Shown piece after piece: positions 1 through 8,011 of a DNA stretch of 10,592 nucleotides (the stretch's first letter is position 1; every line of letters begins with the position of its first letter). Origin of the DNA: an uncultured Oscillospiraceae bacterium (GTDB lineage: Bacteria > Bacillota > Clostridia > Oscillospirales > Acutalibacteraceae); NCBI GenBank assembly GCA_900544515.1, contig UQVI01000056.1:1-10592 (forward strand), in the 5' to 3' direction. The notes under the pieces were generated by a model. It was given only the letters and a program-made list of their open reading frames with translations, had not been told where the DNA came from and made no database searches. The translations under genes and the position numbers were made by a program.

Positions 1-47
1 GAGATTCGCCTTAGTCTCGTGGGCTCGGAGATGTGTATAAGAGACAG
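1..47. other. Nextera/Tn5 sequencing adapter, not genomic
   Basis: Bases 29-47 are the 19-base Tn5 mosaic end AGATGTGTATAAGAGACAG. Bases 14-28 are the Nextera read-2 tail, bases 6-13 (TCGCCTTA) match the i7 index N701 as it occurs in the adapter, and bases 1-5 begin the P7 stretch. The same 47 bases occur in reverse complement at 10546-10592. This is library adapter left in the assembly. Native DNA starts at 48. Confidence 0.98.
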
Positions 48-920
48 GTTTATCATCTGTGCAGTTCCCATATTGATTCCGAGATAAGAGAACGGTGCTC
101 CGTATGGGAGCTGTAAAACCTTACAAGGCGGCTCGTAGCTCTTACTGTTTGTCAGTGCAGCCCACCAGAATTCAAGCGCTTCGGTTATGCCTGTACTTCT
201 TGTTAAATCAGGATAATTCTCATCAACATATTCGCTGATTTCACCATTGAATGTGCCAAAGATTACCTGGTCAAGCAGATTTCTTTCTGTGAGCATTTTG
301 TAAAGAATGTCAACACCCTTTCTTCCTAAATCCTCGCCGTTCTTGATTTCAATAATATACTTGTAGTCGCCTGCTGAGGTAAGATAATCAAGTACTTCAT
401 CAAGACTTAAAATTCTGAGCTCATCAGGAACCTCGTCACCCTTGAGGCCTGCATATGGCGTTTCGCCCTGTTCATTCTCAAATTTAGCACCCATATTGAG
501 GGTTTTAAGCTCTTCAAATGTCTTTGTTTCAGGACGTACATCCTTTTCGCCGAATACCTCTTCGCAGTCTGAGGTTCTGTCAAGGGTATCATCGTGAAGA
601 AGAACAAGAACATCATCACTTGTAATGTGTAGGTCAAATTCAAATACATCAATGGAAAATGCGGGATTTTCTGCACAGTTTTTAAATGCCATCAGTGTTT
701 CTTCAGGGGCAATACCGCCGCCGCTTCTGTGACCTGAAATATCTGTCTCTGCCAGTATGTACGGATTTGTCGTGTCAAAGCTTTTCACCTGTTCAGGCTT
801 TGACCTGTGTGCGCCTGCAACATTAAGGAATATCGCCAACGCTGCAATCACTGCAACAATGATTACAATGGTTTTTAAAGCAGTTTTCTTTTTGGACTTT
901 GTTTTTGTCTTTGTACTCAT
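48..920 (-). CDS. Membrane-anchored glycerophosphodiester phosphodiesterase (GDPD), 3' end missing
   Basis: Enzymes of this TIM-barrel family hydrolyse glycerophosphodiesters to glycerol 3-phosphate and an alcohol. The 291 visible residues begin with a lysine-rich stretch (2-16) and one hydrophobic segment (about 17-36), so the catalytic domain should be anchored and lie outside the membrane. Family residues visible are HR at 64-65 followed by PEET at 72-75 (usually PENT), E94 and D96 in FEFD, HD at 109-110 followed by DRTSD, and E191 in IEIK. These supply the expected metal ligands and the catalytic His pair. The ATG at 918-920 has an AGGGGG ribosome binding site about 8 bases upstream. No stop is reached: the frame runs into the adapter at 47, so perhaps 50-80 C-terminal residues of the barrel are missing. 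It is divergent from htpG. The family call is firm; the substrate is unknown. Confidence 0.9.
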
Positions 921-943
921 AATAATTTCCCCCTATAATTATG

Positions 944-972
944 ATATTAATCTAATTTATGCCAAAAGTCAA
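944..972 (-). promoter_or_regulatory. Candidate promoter for the GDPD gene
   Basis: On the minus strand, TTGACT (972-967) and TAATAT (949-944) are separated by 17 bases, about 24 bases upstream of the GDPD start. The -35 is 5/6 and the -10 is 4/6 against the sigma-A consensus. The region is AT-rich, so a chance match is possible. Confidence 0.35.
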
Positions 973-1015
973 ATAGAATTGTACATCTGTCTAAAAATAA
1001 ATTTGAATATAAGTA

Positions 1016-1043
1016 TTGACAACTGGAAATTATAGGTTATAAT
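1016..1043 (+). promoter_or_regulatory. Sigma-A promoter of htpG
   Basis: A perfect -35 TTGACA (1016-1021) and a perfect -10 TATAAT (1038-1043) are 16 bases apart. The expected transcription start, around 1050, falls inside the CIRCE element. A bound HrcA dimer would therefore sit on the start site. Confidence 0.85.
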
Positions 1044-1047
1044 TAAA

Positions 1048-1074
1048 TTAGCACTCAAGACATAAGAGTGCTAA
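1048..1074. promoter_or_regulatory. CIRCE operator (HrcA repressor binding site)
   Basis: TTAGCACTC (1048-1056), nine spacer bases and GAGTGCTAA (1066-1074) form a perfect inverted repeat identical to the CIRCE consensus. HrcA binds CIRCE to repress class I heat-shock genes such as groESL and dnaK, and repression is relieved on heat shock. Here the element lies between the htpG promoter and start codon, so htpG is inferred to be HrcA-controlled. hrcA itself is not in the window. Confidence 0.95.
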
Positions 1075-1083
1075 TTACAAAGT

Positions 1084-1100
1084 AAAGGATGATTATTGTG
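1084..1100 (+). promoter_or_regulatory. Ribosome binding site and GTG start of htpG
   Basis: AAAGGA (1084-1089) is eight bases from GTG at 1098-1100, a normal Shine-Dalgarno spacing. The in-frame ATG at 1089 overlaps that same motif and so has no usable site. Starting at GTG gives MRKKQFKAESKKLL, the usual HtpG N-terminus. The upstream ATG would add three residues (MII) that the family does not have. Confidence 0.8.
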
Positions 1101-2978
1101 AGAAAGAAACAGTTTAAAGCAGAATCTAAAAAACTCCTTGATATGATGATTAATTCAATTTATACACATAAGGAGATATTTATCAGAGAGCTTATTTCAA
1201 ATGCATCTGATGCAATTGATAAGCTTTATTTTAAATCTCTCACGGATAATGCAGTTCAGCTTTCGAGAGATGATTTTAAAATTCAGATTGATATTGATAA
1301 GGGAAACAGAACCCTTACTTTAACCGATAACGGTATCGGTATGACCGCTGAGGAGCTTGAAAATAATCTTGGTACAATTGCAAAAAGCGGTTCATTTAAC
1401 TTTAAAAAGGAAAATGCCGACGATGAGAATGCACAGGATATTTCGGTGATCGGTCAGTTTGGTGTAGGCTTTTATTCCTCATTTATGGTTGCTGACAGGG
1501 TTGAGGTTGTGTCCAAAGCTTTTGGCGAGGATGCTGCGCATAAGTGGGTATCATCAGGTGCAGACGGCTATACAATTGAAGAGTGTGAAAAGGCAGATGC
1601 CGGAACAGTTATTACTCTTTATATCAAAGAGGATAATGAGAACGAGGATTATTCTCAGTATCTTGAAGAGTATAAGATTGATGAGCTTGTTAAAAAATAC
1701 AGTGATTATATCCGCTATCCTATTGTTATGGAGATGAGCCATCAGGTACCTGACCCTGAAAAAGAGGGCGAGTATATTACTGAAATCAATATGGAAACGC
1801 TTAACTCTATGGTTCCTATCTGGAGAAAGTCCAAGAGTGAAATCAAGGCAGAGGATTATAATGAGTTCTACAAGAGCAAGTTTATGGATTATACCGACCC
1901 TCTTGCAGTGATTCATTCAAAGACAGAGGGACAGGCAACCTTTGATGCACTGATGTTTATTCCTGAAAATCCACCTTATGATTTTTACAGCAAGGAATAT
2001 GAAAAGGGTCTTCAGCTTTATTCAAACGGTGTATTGATTATGGACAAGTGTGCTGATTTGCTTCCTGACTATTTCAGCTTTGTTAAGGGTCTTGTGGACA
2101 GTGCGGATTTGAGTCTGAACATCAGCCGTGAAATGCTTCAGCACGATCATCAGCTGAAGATAATTGCTAAGGCGATTGATAAGAAAATCAAGAATGAGCT
2201 TAATAAAATGCTGAAGAACGAACGTGAAAAGTATGAGAAGTTCTTTAAGGCGTTCGGTTTACAGCTTAAATACGGTGTTTATGCAAATTATGGTATGGAG
2301 AAGGACGGGCTTAAGGACCTGCTCCTCTTTGAATCCTCTAATGGTGACGGCTATACAACACTGAAAGAATATGTGGGCAGAATGGCTGATTCTCAGGAAT
2401 CTATTTACTATGCCTGCGGTGAGAATGCAGATAAGATTTCACTCCTTCCTCAGATTGATGCAGTCAAGGAAAAGGGCTATGAGGTGCTTTACTTTACCGA
2501 TGAGGTTGATGAGTTTGCAATCCAGATGCTTATGGAATATGACGGTAAGCATTTTGCAAACATCTGCAAGGATGATCTTGACCTGAGCACTGAGGCTGAA
2601 AAAGAGGCTATCAATAAGAAAAATGAGGAGTCAAAGGATCTCCTTGAAAAGATGAAGGATTCACTCGGCGGACAGGTTACTGCTGTTAAGCTTTCCAATA
2701 AGCTTGGTTCTCACCCTGTAAGCCTTACGGCAGAGGGTTACGTTTCACTTGAAATGGAAAAGGTTCTCAATTCTATGCCGGGTGCAAATCAGGGTGTTAA
2801 GGCTCAGCTTGTGCTTGAGATTAATTCAAATCATCCTGTGGCTGAAAAGCTTGCATCTGCTGATGATGAAACGCTTGCTAAATATACAAAGCTCTTGTAC
2901 GCATCTGCAAGACTGATTGCAGGCCTTGACCTTGATAATCCTACAGAATTTTCTGATACAATTGCAGATTTGATGTAA
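1098..2978 (+). CDS. htpG: Molecular chaperone HtpG (bacterial Hsp90)
   Basis: HtpG is a cytosolic, homodimeric ATP-dependent chaperone that remodels client proteins, often with DnaK/DnaJ. With the GTG start the protein is 626 residues, normal for the family. The N-terminal GHKL ATPase domain has E31 and N35 in ELISNASDAIDKL, DNGIGM at 77-82, and the glycine-rich lid GQFGVGFYSSFM at 119-130. The middle domain carries the catalytic-arginine motif LNISREMLQ, with R344. The C-terminal dimerisation region runs to residue 626 and lacks the eukaryotic MEEVD tail, as expected. Transcription appears to come from the strong promoter at 1016-1043 under CIRCE control. A stem-loop follows 10 bases after the stop. 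No key residue is missing and the frame is intact. Confidence 0.98.
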   Translation: MRKKQFKAESKKLLDMMINSIYTHKEIFIRELISNASDAIDKLYFKSLTDNAVQLSRDDFKIQIDIDKGNRTLTLTDNGIGMTAEELENNLGTIAKSGSFNFKKENADDENAQDISVIGQFGVGFYSSFMVADRVEVVSKAFGEDAAHKWVSSGADGYTIEECEKADAGTVITLYIKEDNENEDYSQYLEEYKIDELVKKYSDYIRYPIVMEMSHQVPDPEKEGEYITEINMETLNSMVPIWRKSKSEIKAEDYNEFYKSKFMDYTDPLAVIHSKTEGQATFDALMFIPENPPYDFYSKEYEKGLQLYSNGVLIMDKCADLLPDYFSFVKGLVDSADLSLNISREMLQHDHQLKIIAKAIDKKIKNELNKMLKNEREKYEKFFKAFGLQLKYGVYANYGMEKDGLKDLLLFESSNGDGYTTLKEYVGRMADSQESIYYACGENADKISLLPQIDAVKEKGYEVLYFTDEVDEFAIQMLMEYDGKHFANICKDDLDLSTEAEKEAINKKNEESKDLLEKMKDSLGGQVTAVKLSNKLGSHPVSLTAEGYVSLEMEKVLNSMPGANQGVKAQLVLEINSNHPVAEKLASADDETLAKYTKLLYASARLIAGLDLDNPTEFSDTIADLM

Positions 2979-2987
2979 TAAACAAAA

Positions 2988-3031
2988 CAGGAGGCTGATA
3001 TGCTCGATACTTGAGTGCATCAGACCTCCTG
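2988..3031 (+). terminator. Stem-loop after htpG, weak terminator or regulatory hairpin
   Basis: CAGGAGG (2988-2994) pairs perfectly with CCTCCTG (3025-3031). The stem extends with CTGAT (2995-2999) against ATCAG (3019-3023) around one bulged A at 3024, for about 12 pairs. The run after the stem, GAACGGTTTTGGG, has only four T, so intrinsic termination would be weak. It may partly end htpG transcripts while letting some through to the DUF6483-like gene. Confidence 0.45.
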
Positions 3032-3055
3032 AACGGTTTTGGGTGGTGTTATTCT

Positions 3056-3427
3056 ATGTTTGAGCAGGATTATATTATGCGTATGATAAAGGAAATGGTG
3101 CGTGCACTGCTTAAATTGTTGTTTGATATTAATACTGATACACCTTCTGCAGAATTAATCGAGGACTACAATGCAAGAAACAATCTGATAATACTGACAG
3201 ATATGATTGATGATGGTGATATAAATAATGCGGAGAATAAATTATACGAATCTATCTCTGATAGTAATATGCTTGACTTAAAGGTCGGTATACTTTTTTA
3301 TTCATATCTTAATGATAAGGATGATGAATTTTTGCAGAAGAATAATTTCAGCAGAGATGAAGTGGAAATGGGTATCAGAACTCTTGCCTCAAAATATGAT
3401 GTAAGTGATATATCAAATTTGTTTTGA
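3056..3427 (+). CDS. Small acidic DUF6483-like protein
   Basis: A 123-residue soluble protein starting MFEQDYIMRMIKEMVRALLKLLFDI. From memory, this N-terminus resembles the clostridial DUF6483 family, which has no assigned function. It has an amphipathic N-terminal helix (about 5-25) and then an acidic, apparently all-helical body with EDYNARNNL, AENKLYESI and FSRDEVEMGI segments, somewhat like a TPR fold. There is no signal peptide, membrane segment or catalytic motif. ATG 3056 is preceded by GGGTGG (3041-3046) at nine bases. A TTG at 3011 would extend the frame by 15 residues, but it lies inside the htpG stem-loop and lacks a ribosome binding site. The gene lies 77 bases after htpG on the same strand and ends before the bidirectional terminator. 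Family assignment is moderate; function is unknown. Confidence 0.65.
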   Translation: MFEQDYIMRMIKEMVRALLKLLFDINTDTPSAELIEDYNARNNLIILTDMIDDGDINNAENKLYESISDSNMLDLKVGILFYSYLNDKDDEFLQKNNFSRDEVEMGIRTLASKYDVSDISNLF

Positions 3428-3466
3428 TGATTTGGTTTAAATCTAAATTAATTATAAGATAAATGT

Positions 3467-3501
3467 AAAACCGTCCAACAGGGAAACTATTGGACGGTTT
3501 T
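3467..3501. terminator. Bidirectional intrinsic terminator
   Basis: AAAACCGTCCAA (3467-3478) and TTGGACGGTTTT (3490-3501) form a perfect 12-base-pair stem with an 11-base loop. On the plus strand the stem ends in TTTT and continues TATTATTTCG. On the minus strand it also ends in TTTT, then ACATTTATC. It lies between two convergent genes, so it should end the DUF6483-like transcript from one side and the PHP operon from the other. Confidence 0.9.
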
Positions 3502-3511
3502 ATTATTTCGT

Positions 3512-4513
3512 TTATTTTTCAACCCAGATTGGATTGGTGAATGCCCAAAAGAAATCAGGCAGACCGAGAGGAGCATCGTTTTTAACCCCTCTGTTTGATA
3601 AGAATTTTCTTTCAACAAATGCGTAGACTTTTTCAAAAATCGGATTGAATCTGTATGTAATTTCAGCTCTTACAAATCCGGGCTCTTCGATATCAAGCTC
3701 AGCTATATAAGCCTCAGTGTATTTTTCTGCAGTGGTTTCAAAAATCACTTTATCGTTATTATAAACTTTAAGTGTATGATCTTTTTTGAACTTTGATACG
3801 CGTACCTCGAGTTTTTTGTTGTCGGAAAGCTTGACTGTATCTCCGATTTCCGCATTGCCATAATGTAGGAAAATCGTTGTTGATTTCGGTGAATTTGTAA
3901 TGGTGCTTCTACCCTCACGGATTGCCTCAAGTATATCCGTTTCAGTTTTGCTCTTGGCATTGACATATGTGGTAGGGCGGGCTAAAAACGGAATTCCGTA
4001 ATCTCTGTGGAAATCAGAGCCGCCCACAGCAGCGATATGCTTTCCTTGTAAAAGTTGATTGTGCCACCATTCCATATTCTTTATATTATCGCTGTGCTGA
4101 ATGGTGTTCCATACCTCTACGCAGTCAAAGGGATAATCCTCAGGCTCCAGTCTGAATGGACAGTTTGAGCAGAATGGGTGATTCAGTGAAATGGTTGCAC
4201 CTGCCTCTTTACAGAGGTCAATGATCTTATGATAATCTTCAGCAGTATCAAGATCATAAGGCGGATCAATCGGAATTTTCTTTCCCCATATGTTAACATG
4301 ACCGGGCTCTCCCGTAATCTCCTGTCCCTGAATCACAAGCATATCCTTATCAAAATAAGTTTTCTCAACTGAGTTGAAATTGTGGTCTGTGATTATCATA
4401 AAATCAAGACCGCTTTCCTTGCATTTGTCAACAAGTTGTCCTTTTGATAATACGCCGTCGCTGTTTGTGGTGTGAAGATGTGTATCTCCCTTGTACCATT
4501 GTCTTTCATCCAT
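3512..4513 (-). CDS. PHP-domain metal-dependent phosphoesterase, CehA/McbA-like
   Basis: This 333-residue cytosolic protein has the PHP (polymerase and histidinol phosphatase) fold, a metal-dependent hydrolase. Visible ligand motifs are GDTHLHTTNSDG (H12, H14, D19), ITDHN (D43, H44), E65 in GQEITGE, H72 in GHVNIWG, H112 in LNHPF and GGSDFH (D167, H169), a complete PHP set. Residues from about 210 form a beta-rich C-terminal domain of the kind found in CehA-type proteins. CehA was named for carbaryl hydrolysis, but most relatives have unknown substrates, so no substrate is claimed. ATG 4513 has AAGGGG nine bases upstream. It is the last gene of the minus-strand cluster, 46 bases after the ClC gene, and ends 10 bases before the terminator stem. 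Confidence 0.88.
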   Translation of the reverse strand: MDERQWYKGDTHLHTTNSDGVLSKGQLVDKCKESGLDFMIITDHNFNSVEKTYFDKDMLVIQGQEITGEPGHVNIWGKKIPIDPPYDLDTAEDYHKIIDLCKEAGATISLNHPFCSNCPFRLEPEDYPFDCVEVWNTIQHSDNIKNMEWWHNQLLQGKHIAAVGGSDFHRDYGIPFLARPTTYVNAKSKTETDILEAIREGRSTITNSPKSTTIFLHYGNAEIGDTVKLSDNKKLEVRVSKFKKDHTLKVYNNDKVIFETTAEKYTEAYIAELDIEEPGFVRAEITYRFNPIFEKVYAFVERKFLSNRGVKNDAPLGLPDFFWAFTNPIWVEK

Positions 4514-4559
4514 AATTTTTTACCCCTTTATATTTTATTTTTTGCATTTGTATGTTTAT

Positions 4560-6125
4560 CTATCCATTGATTATTTTCTCAAGACGTTCATTGTCCCTTG
4601 AAAAACGTCTCTGACTGACAAGTATAACAATTTCGTCTCCTTCTTTAAGCACGGTATCACCCTTCGGTGTGATGGATACATCATTTCGTTCAATGCTGAC
4701 GATAAGGCAGTGCTTACCCCAGTTTATGTCCATAATCGTTTTTTCACTTAACGGACTGCCTGTAGGGATAACATATGTTTTCAGTATTTTTTCATTTTTT
4801 TTATGAAATTCAGGCTTTTCGGGATTGCTGGATATAATTTTCTCCAGAAGAGTTTCATAAAACGGATTCACTCCGAGAAGATTTGCCACTGCATAGCTGA
4901 TGAGTGAAACGGTTGCAATCGGAAGAATATTGTTCATATTTCCTGTTAATTCAAAAACAAGAACGATACCTGTTATGGGAGCACGGACAATGGATGCGAA
5001 AAATCCTGCCATACCGATAACAGCAAATTCCTGCCACAGCTCAGGGCTTAGATCCAATGCGTTAATTGAAACTGCACCGAATACAGCACCGATATATGTT
5101 CCTAAAATACAAAGCGGATAAAGTGTTCCGCCGGGTGCACCAGCCGCAAAGCATACCGCACCGAATAAAAACTTAGCGGTAAGCAGAAAGAGCATTGTTC
5201 CTGCTGAGGGCTGCTCATTCATCAGAAATTCTACCATACTGTGACCACCGCAAAGTATCTGAGGCAAAACAAGACCCACAACTCCGCTGAGTACAAAAAT
5301 CACAGGGAACTTGATGTAATTCGGAATTTTACGGATGCTTTTGTATATATCCTGTGCCCTTGACATAATTACATTATATAATACACCGCTGATTCCGAGA
5401 ATAATACCAAGCAAAATCAAAAGCCAGTAATATCTTAAAGGAAAATTAACCGTATCATAATTGAATACAGTGTCTTGACCGAAAAATATCTTTGATGTGT
5501 AATCTGCTGTGATCGCAGCCACAATGCTCATACAAAGAAGGCTTTTGTCGAAGGTGTGGTGGATTTCCTCAAGCACAAACATTGTGCCTGCAAGGGGCGC
5601 ATTAAATGCTGCTGCCATACCTGCACCTGCGCCGCAGCTTATCATTCGGTGTTCAGTGGTTTTGTCTGCCTTCGTTATTTTTGCAACGCCCTTTGCGGCC
5701 ATTCCTCCCAGTTGCACGCTGGGACCCTCTCTGCCAAGTGAAAGCCCTGCAAAAACAGAGGTCGTACCGCCGATAAGCTTTGCAATAATCACCCTCCACC
5801 AGCTTGGAGACAGATAGCCTTTCACCTCGCCTGTAATCTGCGGAATGCCTGAGCCTGAGGCTGACGGTTCCCATTTGTTAATAAAGGATACAAAGACGCC
5901 CATAGCAATCAGTATGATAAACCAGATTCCTGTTCTCAGGGGATTCCCTTTTATATAGTCAAGAACAGACAGCAGTTTTTCTTCGGCAACTGACAGTAAA
6001 AATCTGTAAAGAACTGCAATCAGTCCTGCTACGACTCCTACTTCTATTCCTCTTACGATAAGGTAAATACTCTCTTTTCTGTGATATTCAATTTTTCTGA
6101 AGGTGGTTTTTTCTTTTTCTTTCAT
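4560..6125 (-). CDS. ClC-family Cl-/H+ antiporter with C-terminal RCK_C (TrkA-C) domain
   Basis: A 521-residue membrane protein. ClC proteins are dimers that carry chloride through each subunit. Motifs visible are GSGIP at 91-95 (chloride-coordinating serine S92), GREGPSVQLGG at 131-141 (gating glutamate E133), LEEIHHTF with E187 at the place of the proton glutamate of E. coli ClC-ec1, and NPFYE with Y423 at the place of its central tyrosine. Having both glutamates argues for H+-coupled exchange, not a channel. The third filter motif reads GGTLYP at 332-337, with L335 where ClC-ec1 has a phenylalanine. Residues about 445-515 resemble a TrkA-C/RCK_C ligand-sensing domain (KTYVIPTGSPLSEKTI, GDTVLKEGDEIVIL). 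The ATG has no recognisable Shine-Dalgarno and starts 23 bases after the MFS stop, so coupling is likely. The exact ion is inferred. Confidence 0.93.
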   Translation of the reverse strand: MKEKEKTTFRKIEYHRKESIYLIVRGIEVGVVAGLIAVLYRFLLSVAEEKLLSVLDYIKGNPLRTGIWFIILIAMGVFVSFINKWEPSASGSGIPQITGEVKGYLSPSWWRVIIAKLIGGTTSVFAGLSLGREGPSVQLGGMAAKGVAKITKADKTTEHRMISCGAGAGMAAAFNAPLAGTMFVLEEIHHTFDKSLLCMSIVAAITADYTSKIFFGQDTVFNYDTVNFPLRYYWLLILLGIILGISGVLYNVIMSRAQDIYKSIRKIPNYIKFPVIFVLSGVVGLVLPQILCGGHSMVEFLMNEQPSAGTMLFLLTAKFLFGAVCFAAGAPGGTLYPLCILGTYIGAVFGAVSINALDLSPELWQEFAVIGMAGFFASIVRAPITGIVLVFELTGNMNNILPIATVSLISYAVANLLGVNPFYETLLEKIISSNPEKPEFHKKNEKILKTYVIPTGSPLSEKTIMDINWGKHCLIVSIERNDVSITPKGDTVLKEGDEIVILVSQRRFSRDNERLEKIING

Positions 6126-6148
6126 TTTTCTATGATTTATTTTGGACT

Positions 6149-7348
6149 CTATTTATTAATAAGTTTTTTATTCCTGCAAAGAAGGACTCCGATAAAGAGA
6201 AGAATAGGGAAGATGACTGCAAAAAGAATTCCCTTTTTTAAATCATCATTGAATACACTTGACACCATTCCGACGATTGTTGGTCCTGCCGAACAGCCTA
6301 AGTCTCCTCCGAGTGCAAGCAATGCAAACATTGCTGTGCCTCCATGAGTGATGGATGCCGATGCTTTACTGAAGCTTCCCGGCCACATGATGCCTACTGA
6401 TAAACCGCATACAGAACAGGCAATAAGACTGATTACAGGTGAATCGGACAGTCCTATGCAAAGATAAGAGATAATGCAGAGAATACCGCTGAACAGCATA
6501 AATTTATCTAAATCTAATTTGTCACCGTATTTGCCGTAAAAGGCTCTTGAGATTCCCATAAGCACGGCAAATGCCATTGGTCCGGCCAGATCGCCGATTG
6601 TTTTGGAAACGCCCAGACCCTGCTCTGCAAAGGTGGATGCCCACTGACTTACGGATTGCTCGCTGGCACCTGCACAAATCATCATTATGAGCATAAGCCA
6701 AAAGAATTTTTTGGAAAAAAGCTCTTTAAGTGACATTCCTTTTTCTCCGTTTTCAATCAGTGGTGCAATAGGCACTCTGCTGAACAAAAAGGCATTTGCC
6801 CATGGGATAATTGCCCAGATAACCGAAAGCACCTTCCAGTTATCTATGGAGAATAGTTTAAAGAACAATGTTGATATAAGAACTACACCAACATGTCCCC
6901 AGCAGTAAAAGGAATGTAAAAGACTCATTGCCTTTTCCTTGTTATCTGTCGGACAGCTTTCAACAATCGGACTGATTAAAACTTCAATGATTCCGCCGCC
7001 GATTGCGTAGATGATAACCGCTATCAGCAGTCCTGCAAATGCATTTGGCAACAAATCAGGGAGTACGGTCATCAGTATCAGACCGACTGAACAGCATAAA
7101 TGAGCAAAAATGATGCTCGGTTTATATCCGATTTTATCAATAACTTTTGCTGACAGCAAATCCACAAAGAGTTGTATTAAAAAGTTAATGGTAACCAGCA
7201 TTGTTATCTGATCAAGTGCGATATTATAGCTTTTCTGAAAGGTCAGGAACAGGAGTGGTGCAAAGTTATTTATAATCGCCTGTACGATATAGCCTATAAA
7301 GCTGGCATATATTGTTTTGTTGTAGTTTAAGTTTTTTTCAGAGCTCAT
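6149..7348 (-). CDS. MFS transporter, FucP (fucose permease)-like branch
   Basis: A 399-residue polytopic membrane protein with about 12 hydrophobic segments in two halves, split by a charged central loop near 195-215, typical of the major facilitator superfamily. The loop after the second segment, DLLSAKVIDKIGYKP (63-77), resembles MFS motif A. LLHSFYCWGHVG (143-154) resembles the segment conserved in FucP-like members. Transporters of this branch move sugars or other small molecules with protons; the substrate cannot be read here. The start ATG overlaps the stop of the DUF1275 gene (ATGA, 7345-7348), and only a purine-rich stretch lies upstream, so it is probably translated by coupling. The ClC gene follows after 23 bases. 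Superfamily is certain, sub-branch moderate. Confidence 0.85.
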   Translation of the reverse strand: MSSEKNLNYNKTIYASFIGYIVQAIINNFAPLLFLTFQKSYNIALDQITMLVTINFLIQLFVDLLSAKVIDKIGYKPSIIFAHLCCSVGLILMTVLPDLLPNAFAGLLIAVIIYAIGGGIIEVLISPIVESCPTDNKEKAMSLLHSFYCWGHVGVVLISTLFFKLFSIDNWKVLSVIWAIIPWANAFLFSRVPIAPLIENGEKGMSLKELFSKKFFWLMLIMMICAGASEQSVSQWASTFAEQGLGVSKTIGDLAGPMAFAVLMGISRAFYGKYGDKLDLDKFMLFSGILCIISYLCIGLSDSPVISLIACSVCGLSVGIMWPGSFSKASASITHGGTAMFALLALGGDLGCSAGPTIVGMVSSVFNDDLKKGILFAVIFPILLFIGVLLCRNKKLINK

Positions 7349-8010
7349 AGATTATTTCTTTTAAACATCATTACAAATGGTATGATCAGTAAAATACAGC
7401 ATGCAATGATACTTTTTATTCCTATAAAATTTGTTATTATAGCACCTGCAACAGCACCGATTATAAAGAACAGAATAATGAAATAGTAATTCAGAGATTG
7501 CTTTATAGCGGTCTTATTTTTCGTGCTTATTCCCTGAAAAAGCAGTTCTGTACCGCTTCTGAGATTGCCTGTGCACATTGTTGTTGCAACCTTATTGCCG
7601 TTGATTACTCTGAAGCTTTCAACCTGCAGGGCACATACAAGTGAAACGATTGTGTTTACAACCATATCACCCTTTCCGTTAGGGATAAATGTACATATAA
7701 ACAGTAAAAATATCTCAATAGCAATGATAATCTGCCGCCAGTGTAAATGATAGCTTTTGGGCAATTTGATTTTTATTGCTTCCGAAATAAGAACGCCGAC
7801 TGAAAAAGCAGCAATAGGTAAAAGATACTGCAGCGCCTTAAGGTAACTGCCTTCGGCAAGATTTATTCCGAGTAAAACGATATTGCCTGTCTGTGCATTG
7901 GCAAATACCCCTCCGCGTACAAGATAGGTGTATGCATCCAGATATCCGCCCACAGCAGCAAGAAGAATTCCGAGTATAAAATTTTCCGACATTTGCTTAG
8001 GTTTTGCCAT
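7345..8010 (-). CDS. DUF1275 (YoaK) family membrane protein
   Basis: A 221-residue integral membrane protein with about six hydrophobic segments and a short lysine-containing N-terminus. It shows family landmarks GGYLDAYTYL (21-30), ANAQTGNIVLL (37-47) and a second TGN motif in TTMCTGNLRSG (143-153). The two TGN motifs suggest internally repeated halves. The family is widespread and suspected to be transport-related, but no reaction is established. ATG 8010 follows GGAG (in CGGAGATGTT) by nine bases, and this GGAG is the centre of a perfect palindrome. It is the first gene of the minus-strand cluster and overlaps the MFS gene by four bases, so the two may work together. Confidence 0.87.
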   Translation of the reverse strand: MAKPKQMSENFILGILLAAVGGYLDAYTYLVRGGVFANAQTGNIVLLGINLAEGSYLKALQYLLPIAAFSVGVLISEAIKIKLPKSYHLHWRQIIIAIEIFLLFICTFIPNGKGDMVVNTIVSLVCALQVESFRVINGNKVATTMCTGNLRSGTELLFQGISTKNKTAIKQSLNYYFIILFFIIGAVAGAIITNFIGIKSIIACCILLIIPFVMMFKRNNL

Positions 8011-8011
8011 T

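Noticed and set aside
757..1035. 92-residue plus-strand frame over the GDPD start and the intergenic region
   Set aside because: It is a shadow opposite the GDPD N-terminus and runs through promoter sequence, with no family resemblance.
1089..1097. ATG at 1089 as the start of htpG
   Set aside because: It overlaps the only ribosome binding site, and the family N-terminus matches the GTG at 1098.
3011..3055. TTG start at 3011 for the DUF6483-like gene
   Set aside because: It lies in the htpG stem-loop without a ribosome binding site, and the recognisable protein begins at ATG 3056.
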